From Cantharellus purpuraceus (taxonomy: Eukaryota > Basidiomycota > Agaricomycetes > Cantharellales > Hydnaceae): DNA of 64,000 bases. The position numbers and the translations under genes are program-made. Positions 38,101 through 49,043 of this stretch are shown one piece after another (within the stretch, counting starts at the first letter, position 1; each line of letters starts with the position of its first letter). The stretch lies in NCBI GenBank assembly GCA_025174535.1, contig JALBUN010000045.1, positions 1 to 64,000 of the forward strand, given 5' to 3'. Below the pieces are notes generated by a model. It ran no database searches and was not told the DNA's origin. It saw only the letters and a program-made list of their open reading frames with translations.

Positions 38101-39070
38101 ACTCAAATGCTATAACGGGCAAGTGTCTGCAAAGCCGCGCAGCTCGGCCACGGATGAAAAGCGCCGCGTCAAGTCGCTGATGGTGGTGGGCGTGGAGAGG
38201 TCACCACCGTTCGTTGGGGAATGCGGGTGACGCTGCTGCTGCACACCGTCTATCCAAGCCACCGACCGACGCGACTCGAGCGAGGATCGTTTCGACACCC
38301 TTGGCAGGCACTCACAGCTGGGGGTATATCAGAAATTCCAGCACGCAGCGTTGCGAAGGCAGACAAGACACCACACGCTTTTCCCAGAACAGCACCAAAC
38401 ACCCAAAAAAAGCCCTACATAAATTGAACAATGATGGGGTCCGGAACAACCATTGGTGCATGAATCGAAACCCCTCCAAACACACAATCTCGATGCACAT
38501 CAGAACAGTCGATGGTAAAATACATTTTGGGACGGCGAGAAGCAGTCGTCTTCGGAAGTCGAAAATAAGTATAGCTCACATCACCAAATCCGTGAGATGA
38601 GCAACGGCTGCGGAATGGACTCGGCCAGGGGAACTGTGAGTGGCGCAATGCACGCGATGATGTATACTGTGAGAAGCCGCTGCTAGATGTAGCAATTCAT
38701 GCCTCTGCTCAAACGTCCAGAATTTCATATCTTGCCATCCCGCGGCCCTCGGATCCCAGTTCAAAGGACGATGAACAACAAGTAGAACTAGACAATCCAC
38801 AGGCAACAGCCAGTGTCACAGCGTGTGAGAGAAGAATTAAAATAAAGCATCAACTGACCTCTCAGAGACACAAGTAATCTGGCAACGGTGATCTCAGGAA
38901 CAAAGACTTGCGGTATGTAGGCCAATCCGACCACCACGTCCCCCGCCAAGTAGTCCGCTTTACACCACACACGACCATCGCCCTTCATCGCCGCATCCCC
39001 ACAGATACACGAATCTCAGCGTGCGCGTGGCTGTGGAGACAACGATGCCCCTTTGGGCACACAGCGGCTT
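38101..39070 (-). other. Possible spliced gene, unrecognised
   Basis: Several short minus-strand frames look protein-like: 38857-38988 'DVVVGLAYIPQVFVPEI', about 38700-38770 'NWDPRAAGWQDMKFW', 38450-38560 'MYFTIDCSDVHRDCVFG', and 38110-38298 'TISDLTRRFSSVAELRGFA'. Plausible introns lie between. I cannot assemble a single reading frame or name a family, and it may be a decayed gene. Confidence 0.25.
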
Positions 39071-41921
39071 TCTTTAGTTGAATTCCTGCCGTCGCCGCCC
39101 CCCCCCCCCCGTACACATATACTTCCCGAACGCGGATGAGGTTCCCTCCCCCCTATGTGTGATCGTACGCACCGCACGCGGACATTGTCTCGCCCCATGA
39201 GAAAGTCCGGTCCCCACACTCACACCGCTGCCTGATCGCCGGCGCAAAGACACGATGCTGGGCGCAATACCGATGCCGCCGATGTGGTTCTTCCCGTCTT
39301 GCAGTGCGGGCCCAGGCCTGCTCCTGCGGGGCGTGTTTCCGGAGGTTGGGATCTTGCTGAGCGGAGCGAGGCCAGCGCGGGGAGGCCGGTGGGAGGCCGT
39401 GATAGTCATCGGGGGGAGCCCACGAGTGTACATAGCCCCCCTTTCGCACTCTCCGCCGCTGAATGACACTGATCGGGACTGTGCTAGCGTGCATGTCTTG
39501 GTTGCTTATAGTAAAGACCGGGGTAGCCAGAGGGAGAACACGGCTTTCCGCATGATAGCAGAGTGGCCTGTCAAGTGTGTGTCAAGTGTAACGTCCCCTA
39601 TACGTGGGGAAGGTGGCTGCAAAGATCTACTGTCCGGTAGCAAGACACGCTCTACAGCGCCGCACATGAGGCCGACGGAGGGGATACGACGGCGACGTCG
39701 GTGCAGTGCGGTGTTCTCGGGAGCTACGCATACGGGGTCCCACCTCCGCACCCGCCGCCGTGCTATGCATCGACGATGCGTTTAGCACCGGCCGTGGGCG
39801 ACACGGCGTTCCTGGGGACAGAAGGCGGGAGGGAGGCGGGGGCGGATCTAAGCGCCCGAGATAAGATATCTGATAGCACCGATGGTGTCTGTGCAACGGA
39901 TATGCAGGGCCGGTGGCTCACGCGAGATTGCCGATGTAAGACGTTTGGAACCCTGCGTTACGCTAGGGCGTCTATGGTGTCATGCCGGCCCGTGCCGAAC
40001 GCCCGATCGCTCCCCCGCGGCTCGCGTGCGTGCAGTTGACCGCAGTCGTTACTGCAAAAGGCTAGTGATGCCGAGCTGGTAATCGGAAAGCTGTGACGCG
40101 TGCTGGAAGTGTGATCCATGGTGAGCCGTGAGAGACTGGCGGTGTGGCGGTCCTACGATGCGTTGTAATGCGGCGACGGTGGTTGCGGCGCCACTCCGTA
40201 GTCAGCGTGCCCCATGTAGAATGCGTGTTCTCGCGGCCTGTCGATAGCTGGCGTCCTTGGCTGACTTGCTGACTCGCTGGCCTCGGAAGAAGTATGCTGG
40301 AGGTTGCGGAGCCGTGATTGTCCGGTCGAGATCGACTTGAAACATGTTATAGGACTATCACGCGATCTGCCACTAACATTGTTGGACACACAAGGACCAG
40401 AAGGCACCCGGTTTAGTCGCCTTGATGCCATCACACAACATGCTGTGCTGCTAATATTTATATAACCTTAAACTTCCACTTGGCGCCCGGCTACAACAGT
40501 TGGCACGTCTCAAGCCATTCCGCCGACCACAGCAACTCGATCGTTGTACGGCCATCTTCAGCCTTGTGCAACCACTGTAGCCTGACACTTGTCGTCTGTC
40601 GGCGCAGGCATCGCCCGGGGGGCCAGCGGCGCTCGCCATCATCACACACCTGCCGCCCATGGCGACTGCAGATCCCGCACCCACCGCGGAAATACCCATT
40701 CTATACTGGTATACGCGCGGATCTCCCAAATCACGAGGTCGCAGACGCGCGCCTAGCCGGCTTGCCGTACGCGCTCCCATAGCCTGGGACGCGTATCAGG
40801 GCTTAGCGCCAGCTGGTCATGCCGCACGGCAGGCACTTGGGATTTACTGGTGCTGCGGCCCGCATAGAAGACGTTTGCAAATTTGCTTTCGAAGGAGACT
40901 TTTGCCGCTCGGTCAGTGGCCGCGGGACTGTCATGGCTAGCAAGCACGGTTTGAGGGCGCCTGATGGAGGCACTCGCGAGGAGGCGGCAAAATATATTAG
41001 CGATAAGATGACGCTGGATGCTTGGTGATTATGGGACGCTCTGTCCACGTTTGTACAGAGCGTGCATCATATGACTCGTCGAAATGGCGGATACGCGAAT
41101 TTCAGTTTCAGTCAGTCAGCAAAGCAACGTTCATACCCCAAAAGTCAGGATCGTGCATCTTGGGAGACCAGATCGTGTTACAAGGCGATGAGATACAGAT
41201 TCAAAACGAATTCGTTCTAGGCGGGAATTCAGTTTTTACCGCTCAAACACGAATGCTATGTCCACCGATCATGACCCGACGCATTAGGGGCCTTTCGTAG
41301 GCAAAAATCTGTCATCTGGGTTCTGCATGAACCGGCCATGAGATAATGTATTAACGACCATCAACGATCGGCCGATGGCTTCACGCATCCAGTCTGATGA
41401 TCTCTAACAAGAAGATTAAACAACTCACCTGGTCCACTCGCGCTAAAGAGATCCGTAGCGACACAATCGCATACTAAAGAGATACTGGGTTCCAGAGGTA
41501 CTCCCACCACGCTGACCAAGCATCATGCTACAAAACTTTGAATGCCCTCATGATCAGCCGACACCGGGGGCGAAACATTCCTGGCTAGTCGAATCACCGA
41601 CCGGCACCACCTGCCAAACAAATGGAACAGAAGCACAAGCCCATCTTTCATAGACATCGGTAAAAACAAAGGTCACTTCAGGAGGACAAGGCTTGTCAAA
41701 AATTGGCGCACACGCCATGGCACAACTAGTGCGAGTTCGAAGCGAGAAGGCGGCATCGGAAGTCACCCACTGAGTCATATTTGTGACATCCGTCACACTC
41801 GCCACAAGCAAACAAGTGCGTCGCATTGTCTTGGATCGTGTTGATGTCTCAACAAAACTCGTGCCAATGCAAAATAGATCTATAAACGCACTCGTTGCGC
41901 GGGATAAGTGGGAGACGAGCC
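39071..41921. other. No gene recognised
   Basis: GC/CpG-rich to about 40900, then balanced. A C-tract lies at about 39098-39110. Many short overlapping ORFs on both strands, none with a motif. A minus-strand frame (41554-42057) partly overlaps the first exon and intron of the PP4 gene and is unlikely to be real. Confidence 0.4.
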
Positions 41922-43795
41922 ATGGCAAGCCACCTGGACACGTCGGTACATGACTTTTTTCACGTGTTTCATGATGCACTTTTTTGCGCACGCGATTGAC
42001 CAATGTGTTATTCATGCATGTTCGTTTTGTTTTGGAACCATATGAAAGATTGAGCAACTCATGCGATGTGAACCTATCCCCGAGCCGGCCGTGAAGCAGT
42101 TATGTCTAAAGGCGCGAGAGGTGCTTATCGAGGAGGGCAACGTGCAACATGTGGATTCTCCGGTAACAGTGCGTGCATCACTCTCTCCTTTGTAGGGGAA
42201 ACTTCTGTTAACACATTGGGGAAGATCTGCGGCGATATCCATGGTCAATTCTACGACATGCTAGAACTTTTCAAAATGGGAGGCACATGTCCCGACACCA
42301 ATTATCTTTTCATGGGTACACATGCTTAGAATCTTCTCCAGTTATTTATCCTCGTAAACTCACCCCTTTAGCAACGCAGGCGACTTTGTCGATCGCGGCT
42401 ACTTTAGCGTCGAGACATTTCTCCTCCTCCTCGCCCTCAAAGTCCGCTATCCAGACCGCATCACTCTTATCCGTGGAAACCACGAATCGCGACAGATTAC
42501 ACAAGGTGCGCGATATTGCGCTGGTCATGCCTCATGCCTATTTCATGATGCATAGTATATGGATTCTACGACGAATGTCAACGCAAGTACGGCTCGGGAA
42601 ACGTGTGGAGGTATTGCTGCGAGGTATTCGATTACCTCGCCCTTGGTGCTGTTGTCGACGGCAGAGTCTTTTGCGTCCACGGAGGCCTTAGCCCCACGTT
42701 GACGACGATTGATCAGGTGAGTCATCTTACAACCCTCCTCCATCGATCTATTGCAACTACCATCTGCCTTTGCAATATTAAAATAAAATGTGTAGTAAAC
42801 GAATACTCACATCTCTACCGCAGATTCGTGTTATAGATCGAAAGCAAGAAGTCCCCCATGACGGCCCAATGTGTGATTTACTTTGGTCCGACCCTGACGG
42901 TACATATCGCGCACGATGTGTCTTTCTCCCATTTCGTCTCACATGCCTGCTTACTTCCTTCCTCGCTTACGTCAGACATCAAGGGCTGGGGCCTCTCGCC
43001 GCGCGGCGCAGGGTTTCTCTTCGGCGCGGACATTACAAAAAAGTTTGCTCATGATAATGACATTGACTTGATCGCGCGAGCGCACCAGCTTGCCATGGAG
43101 GGGTTCAAGCTCATGTTTGATAGGACCATTGTTACGGTATGGAGCGCGCCGAATTACTGCTATCGGTAAGTTGTAATGGGAGAGTCCTATGGTAACTTTA
43201 ATCTTCTTGCTTATTTAGGTGTGGCAATGTTGCGTCGATTTTGGAGTTAGATGAGCATCTACGACAGGAGTATAAAGTGTTCTCACACGCGCCGATCGTA
43301 AGTTGTTCTGACTCATTTCGCTTCTTCGCGCCTTGCGCCTTTCGCACTTCTTCGCACTTGCACATCCCCTTCCATTTCTGGTTCTAAGCCATGACGTGTC
43401 ATCCGTGCATGAGTCGCACGGAGGCTGCCGAAACTCGGACGGCTTTGCAGTGTTGGCGCCGCGCTGAGGGGTGGCTCCCTCGGTGCCATCTTATGGGATT
43501 ACCGGCTATGTGTGTCTTCCGGATCGTATCCGTTCTACAACGATGTGCGATGGAATGTCTCCTATCCGTTGTCGCACCTTCCTCACATGACTTCATGCCA
43601 TTTTGGGCCTCGTCCGTATATTTCGATCACTTACGGGGATCATAGCATACTCATCTCCTTTAACCTTCCATTCTGTGCTCAAAGTTTGTTCGCCATACGC
43701 CCTGACTGACGTTTATTTCTTCCCCCTTTCTGTGGGTGTGACAGGATATACGGTCCATACCAGCGAAGCGTCCGCCGCCAGAGTATTTCCTATGA
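41922..43795 (+). CDS. PPH3: Serine/threonine protein phosphatase PP4 catalytic subunit
   Basis: Metallophosphatase (PPP family) acting in the DNA-damage response and other pathways with PP4 regulatory subunits. Nine exons: 41922-41945, 42049-42168, 42225-42315, 42380-42505, 42556-42716, 42824-42899, 42976-43165, 43219-43297 and 43745-43795. All join in phase to 918 nt, 305 residues, the normal length. Metal and catalytic motifs are intact: GDIHG, GDFVDRG across an exon junction, RGNHESR, and HGGLSP. '[22 protein letters not shown]', '[19 protein letters not shown]' and '[13 protein letters not shown]' favour PP4 over PP2A or PP6. The C-terminus 'RPPPEYFL' keeps the methylated Leu. The first exon (MASHLDTS) is chosen because it splices in phase to IEQLMRCEP, matching the family N-terminus. 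The last intron, 447 nt, is far longer than the others. Confidence 0.92.
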
Positions 43796-44887
43796 TCGGC
43801 ACAGTTACTCTTAGAGCTCGGCACGAGACGCTGTCAGTTTTGCCTCCGTTACTTGTTCCAGATCTTTTCCCGCCATCTAACAATGTCATTCTGGCATGTC
43901 GTGCACATACACAAGCACGTCTTGTATGTCACGACTGAGCACCAGTCTAAACCGACGGAGGAGAGAAGTGTAGTGACGCGGGGCGATTTGTATTTATAGT
44001 TTGCTGGGTGTATGGAAAAAAAAAAACCTATTTGGGGTAAGAGTGCGTGCGGCAATGGGTTGTATGTAGGACGTAACGATGCTAGTCGAGGCGTGCAGTA
44101 CCATATGACATGTTCTTCCCTTGATTACATAACAACTCTACCTGTTTTGCCAGAGGTTACGACCAAAAGAGGCAAGTGTCACTTTAACCTGTCAGTTCCG
44201 GCAAACAAAGTGGATCGAAAGTGATCCATGTCTTCAAACTGAGACTTTTGAAACCATTCTGTTGGAGTGTTGTTCCTCGCGTTGCATATTGGACTGCTAC
44301 TGGATGACGACGATCATCATGCATGATGTTGAAATGTCAGCGCTGCGTGCACAGCAAATGGAACTGTGACGAAACAATGCGATAATCAATCTCACTTCTT
44401 CATGTTGAATACATGGCCTGCAATCGTCGGATCATAACCTCAAATAGTGCAACCTTTATGGCACGCGAATGATGTAGGAAGAACATTGGCGCGGCGTGCG
44501 CGGCGTGTACCGCCAAAATCTGACCACACTCTCACGCGTCTCTCTGCTATTGTATCCAAATGGGAATTGTACTGCCTGTCCCCCCTGCCCCCCGTACCTT
44601 GAGGTGGCGCGCATTGCGCGCCCTCTAGTCATGCGACCAGCTCGGATCTATAACCTGTTCAGTAGCTTGAACCGAATATAGTTTATGGAAATCTGCTTGC
44701 CCAAGGGGATTTGTATCATCACGATACACCACTGATATCAGCACACGCCTTCTATACACCATAAATGTGATATCCATCTGACACCCTTTAAATCACCAGC
44801 GTTAGAATTTCAATATCCATTTATATTATGAGTAAGAAATCACATAGACATGACTTACATCTACTTAGGGTGTAGTTGTGCGCCAAA
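43796..44887. other. No gene recognised
   Basis: Short ORFs only. A GC-rich hairpin (7-bp stem ggcgcgc, loop att) at about 44604-44620 could be a terminator-like or chance structure. The stretch lies between the PP4 3' end and the MFS remnant. Confidence 0.45.
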
Positions 44888-45900
44888 TCAACATTGTATA
44901 CGCATGTGTAAAGCCACGACGAGTGAAATCCAGCAACTCAAACCTCTTAGCCCAAACTTCTTTACAAATATCTTCCAACTCTTCTGCGTCCACCGCTTTG
45001 CGCCTAATAACGCAAGCCCCCCTGCGATTAACGTTGCCCCCGAGAATCCAATTGCGACGAAAAAGGTGTTCCCCCCCCAGCCAATGAGTAATGGGCTCAG
45101 AGAAGGCGAAAAAAATAACGATTGTGAGCTAGAGCATCGACAATGCTGAGCCGAGGTCAACGAGTCCCACAACTTCAGCGGTCACGGTTCCAGACATTCC
45201 CTAAAACATTCCCCAAAACATGCCTAATCCATCACAATCAAGAAACCACGGGTATCAAAAGAATAGAGCACCAAAAGAGCAGTCACTCATACCTTGCACA
45301 AACGCGTAAAACACCAGCAGTTCAATACGTCTTTAAAAACATCCAATGAGGAGGCACGTCAGGCCGGCAACACATGTCAAAAGCGCCGCCATATTGACCC
45401 TTCCAAAGCGGTCCAAAGGCTGCCCTACGAGGGGACGCCCCACGGCCTGTCCTGCAGCCAGCATCGTCTCCAAACTCTCCCCCTGCGCCTGTGAAAAACC
45501 TAGCCTGGATGTAGAGTATGTAGGCAACGAGTAAAGGGCCATAATGCATCCTAAATTGGAAAAACAACCCCATATCATAACATATCCTGGATGGACCAGC
45601 ACCTGATACCGGATCAACTCGAATTTTCCTTTAATTATGTGGACTCTGCCTGCGTGACATAGTAAGGACGATTCCTCTGTGCAATCAATACAAAGACGCA
45701 TTGAGGGGAAGTGGGGGGTGGATGAGAAAAAAAACAACAAGACCAAGTTCTTTTAACATATAGGCTATAGGCACTTACTCTTCAGGAGGATCACTTAGGG
45801 GACTGAAAGCGCCAGCGCTATGGGTGCATTGGGAGAATGCCCATGTAAGGCCGAAGCGATGTAGTACCACACTTGTGTGGTGAGCGAGAAAAGAATACTT
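44888..45900 (-). pseudogene. MFS (monocarboxylate-transporter-like) C-terminal half
   Basis: Minus-strand exons read as transmembrane segments 7-12 of a fungal MCT/MCH-type permease. They include 'HRFGLTWAFS' (about 45875), 'YVMIWGCFSNLGCIMALYS' with 'LPTYSTSRLGFSQAQGESL' (about 45580-45470), 'GQAVGRPLVGQPLDRFGRV' (the inter-helix motif), and 'NMAALLTCVAGLTCLLIG'. Then a short exon with 'LLVFYAF', 'GSALSIVWLTIVI', and a last helix 'FFVAIGFSGATLIAGGLALL' followed by a basic tail. The first six helices should lie above 45900, but a copia retrotransposon fragment begins by about 46.1 kb and no such exons are seen. The gene is probably truncated, and frame changes occur between segments. Substrate unknown. 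Confidence 0.6.
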
Positions 45901-46131
45901 CCTCACTGGAGAAAAACACCGCCATGAATTTCAGTGCCTTACGCACCTGTAAATACAGTACCTATGTAGCTTAACTTCTGTTGAACGGTGGCACAATATT
46001 GACCGCGAGTTTGATACAATTTGGTAAGCAGAGTCTGAATGAAGGACGGGATTTGTGAACTCGTTCTCACGAGCTATCACCACGAATCCCAGAATCCGTA
46101 TTACATCTTCCATTTTCCACTGCGTTTGTCA

Positions 46132-46690
46132 GGTTATGGGCCCCGCGCATTAACCGGACCAAAGAAATCACCTTTACTATGTCAGACTACGAAGGCGAAA
46201 GCGCCAAAACGATCAAACTTACCAGCTCGAATTATAACGTATGGTCGATTGTACTCAAAAGCACGCCCATGATGGCAAACGCATGGCGAATAGTGACGAA
46301 TGAGCTAAAACAACCAGCAGTAGACAGCGCGGCACTGAACGGATGGCTCCTCAAAAGAGAGGAAGCCGCAGGGATCAATCATACTCCACTCGTTAACACC
46401 CATGCAATATGTCCATATCGAAGGGATAATGGACGATCCGGTAATGATGTCGAAAAGACTACGGGATGCACATCGTTCGCAGGCTGCCAATAGCCGCTAT
46501 CACTCCATGCAAAGGTTGCTGATTATCCGGAAGGAGGATAATGAATCGCTCACGGATTACATTACACGCATCAATGCCACCACAAATGAGCTCATACCAC
46601 TAAATGCTGGACCGCACATCCAGAGCTCCAACCTGTTGAACAGAACAGGGCGTCCCTTGGGATCCACTATGGTCCACAAACGTGACTACG
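46132..46690 (+). mobile_element. Ty1/copia element 1: primer-binding-like site and gag fragment
   Basis: ggttatgggccccg (46132-46145) sits just downstream of an LTR-like end (...tttgtca). It is followed by a gag start at 46179 ('MSDYEGESAKTIKLTSSNY', 'VWSIVLKS'). After a frameshift near 46400 a second frame continues 'MMSKRLRDAHRSQAANSRY' and 'SLTDYITRINATTNELI'. These are typical of copia Gag (UBN2/DUF4219-like). The gag stops matching where a second LTR begins at 46697. No pol remains, so this is a dead fragment. Confidence 0.75.
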
Positions 46691-46696
46691 GATCTT

Positions 46697-46929
46697 TGTT
46701 GGTGAACACCGATGATAGGGGCATAATACTAAATGTATATAAGTTTTGTTACTTTGTAGTTTAGTACCTCAGTCACTCGTTTACACGAGACTGAGGTAGA
46801 GTTCTTCTTTATCTTATGTTTGACAAGTAGCTGACAAACTATGTAGTTTATACTAGGTTTGTCATAATATAGTCACTCGTTTACACGAGACTGAGTTTAT
46901 ACTAGCTTTCACTGCGTTATCCTTTGATA
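46697..46929 (+). mobile_element. LTR of copia element 2
   Basis: Begins tgttggtg at 46697, directly after element-1 gag sequence. It contains a TATA-like atgtatataag (about 46733) and two copies of a 25-bp motif, agtcactcgtttacacgaga (first 20 nt), at about 46769 and 46871. It ends just before ggttatgggccccg (46930-46943), the same 14-nt motif as in element 1. Length about 233 bp. The boundary is inferred from the tg start and the primer-binding-like motif; the 3' LTR is absent. Confidence 0.6.
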
Positions 46930-48387
46930 GGTTATGGGCCCCGCTGCCTAAGCGAATACAACTGAAATTTGATATATCTACTATGGCTACTACTACCCCC
47001 CAAGCTCCTTCTACCGACAGACTAGCAGCTCGCTTATATGACTTTCCATATCTTGAAGATGACAGTGTGAATTACCAAGCCTGGAAGTATCGAGTCCAGA
47101 CCATACTTGAACTTCAAGGCCTCTGGAATGCTGTAGAAGGAACAGAGTCTGACCAAATGAAAGTATGAGATGCTAGAGCACAGATTACTCTGACTCTAAA
47201 GGACGAGCCATTAAATGGTGTCATTGGCCTTGACACTGCACAAGCCGTCTGGGAGAAGCTCAGTGGTTGCTACAAAGGGAAAGGCACACAGAAGATCGCT
47301 TACCTCATTGGCGAACTTTTCAGGAGTAGTCTTGTGGACACTGAAGCCCTTGAGCCACAGATCAACAAGATGCGGCACACAGCACGCACACTTACTGCAC
47401 TCAAGAATGCAATAAATGACAACCTTGTTGCCATAGCCATCATTCTTTCTTTGCCATCCTCCTATGCCACACTGCAGACTATACTCATGTCACAGGACAG
47501 TCAGACTACAGAGGATGTCATAGCGAAGATTCTATCTGAGGAATCTAGAAGGAAAGAAACAGCTGCACAATCTGCATTCCTGGCAAAGTTCCACTCCAAT
47601 GCCAAATCCGGAAAGGATGGCCAAAAGGAGAAGAAACCTACCCGCAAGAAAAAGTGCAAGAACTGTGGAAAACGGCATGCAGGTGAATGCAAGAAAGCCA
47701 AGGCAGATGGAAAAGAGGAGAAACCTACAGACAAGCCCAAAGGTGATGCTGTAGCCAAGGTGGCAATAGCCAAGTCTAGCGGAAACCCTCCCATTCAGCT
47801 GTTTGTGGCAGACGAACTTGCAGCTCAGAAGGAAATGCTCTACAAATGGATCATTGACTCAGGTGCATCAGCACTGATGAGCTCCCATAGGGAATGGTTC
47901 ACTACATACCGCAAGCTCAATCTGCCACAGAAAGTATGGCTTGGCGATGACCGTTACATTTTAGCTATTGGAGAGGGCCGCATAGCTCTCACCATGGATC
48001 TAGATGGTCATCAGCTGCCTGCAATTGTACAAAAGGTGTTGCACGTACCAGAAATCCAAGGAAATCTCCTCTCCGTCTCCAGCCTGACTCAAAATGGCCT
48101 CCGAGTCACTTTTGACCCCAACAACTGTTGCATCTATAATAAAGGCGGTCAGTTAGTTGGAATGGCACATGCAGAAGGAAGTCTCTATATCATACATGCA
48201 CGAGCAGCCTCATATGAGCAGGCCTACATTGCCACAGCACCTGTAGAACAAAGCGAAGCAGTACTCACTGCTAAAGCTGAAAAAAATCTCCAAAGCTACA
48301 GTACATACCTGGCACTGCCGTCTGGGTCACCTTAATGTCAATTCTGTCCTAGAAATGGCCTGCAAAGGATTAGTTAATGGCATGGTG
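46930..48387 (+). mobile_element. Ty1/copia element 2: gag, zinc knuckle, protease; truncated
   Basis: gag starts at 46983 ('MATTTPQAPSTDRLAARLY', 'YQAWKYRVQTILE'). An in-frame TGA at about 47166 interrupts it, after which the same frame continues to 48335. Features in order: gag core, basic region, a CCHC-type knuckle 'CKNCGKRHAGEC' (about 47659), the aspartic protease triad 'DSGAS' (about 47857), and 'VPEIQGNLLSVSSL' before the integrase pre-domain. After a frame change near 48300, 'GHLNVNSVLEMACKGLVNG' is the GAG-pre-integrase segment. It stops at 48387, where chromovirus A sequence begins. Integrase, RT and RNase H are lost. Confidence 0.85.
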
Positions 48388-49012
48388 ATGTTACGCACTA
48401 GGTCCGATTGGGGTCGGAGATTGGGTCGGAGGTTGGGTCGGAGGTTGGGTCGGAGTTGGAGTATGTCGTGGGGGTTGGAACGGACTTGGCTTCAGCTTAT
48501 GTGCTGCGCCCTCACTAATACCGATGTCTGAGACTTTGGAGACGGAGTACGACTTAGGGAGTTAGGATCGGACTTAGGAGCTAGGCGTGATTCGATATTC
48601 AAACTGGGGAATGAAGTCCCCAGTCAGGCAACTTAAATACATATTTGAAATCTAATAATAATTACTCCGGTGATGGGTCTCCGAGGCCGACGGCCTTACA
48701 TGAGTATGTCCGAGTCTGACAGGGACAGATGTCCGGGTTCCTATGGTGATGCTGATGCATCAATCGGAACCGGAGACGGATGGGTGGAATCGGCGGTGAC
48801 AATTGGACAGGTAAATGGAGATGTGGTGGTTTCCAAATGGAGTATAGATTTCATGTGCGTGGGGATCTGAGGGGATCGGACAGGGATCTGGGCGTTAATG
48901 AATATAGTCATAACAGTATCTCTCCATTTAAGGCCGAGCCCCTGAGGCCTCATGTCCGTGGATTGAATAGGTGAGACGATTGGGCGCAGTCAGAGTTATA
49001 CTGGGGGTCTGG
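48388..49012. mobile_element. Terminal (LTR-like) region of chromovirus A with CGGA-type tandem repeat
   Basis: Starts tgttacgcac at 48388, immediately after interrupted copia coding sequence, so this is the outer end of element A. A 14-bp unit, ggttgggtcggagg, recurs four to five times at about 48410-48470. More cgga/tccg motifs follow, then ordinary sequence to about 49000. No second copy exists in the window because the other end of A is missing, so the LTR cannot be delimited. Confidence 0.6.
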
Positions 49013-49013
49013 A

Positions 49014-49028
49014 GACATATAAAAGGAG
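49014..49028 (+). promoter_or_regulatory. TATA-like element upstream of the plus-strand ORF of element A
   Basis: acatataaaaggagg on the plus strand, about 30-35 bp before the first candidate codons of the accessory ORF. It points to plus-strand transcription, convergent with the minus-strand pol gene. It could instead be the LTR promoter core. Confidence 0.5.
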
Positions 49029-49043
49029 GGGCATGATTGAGGT

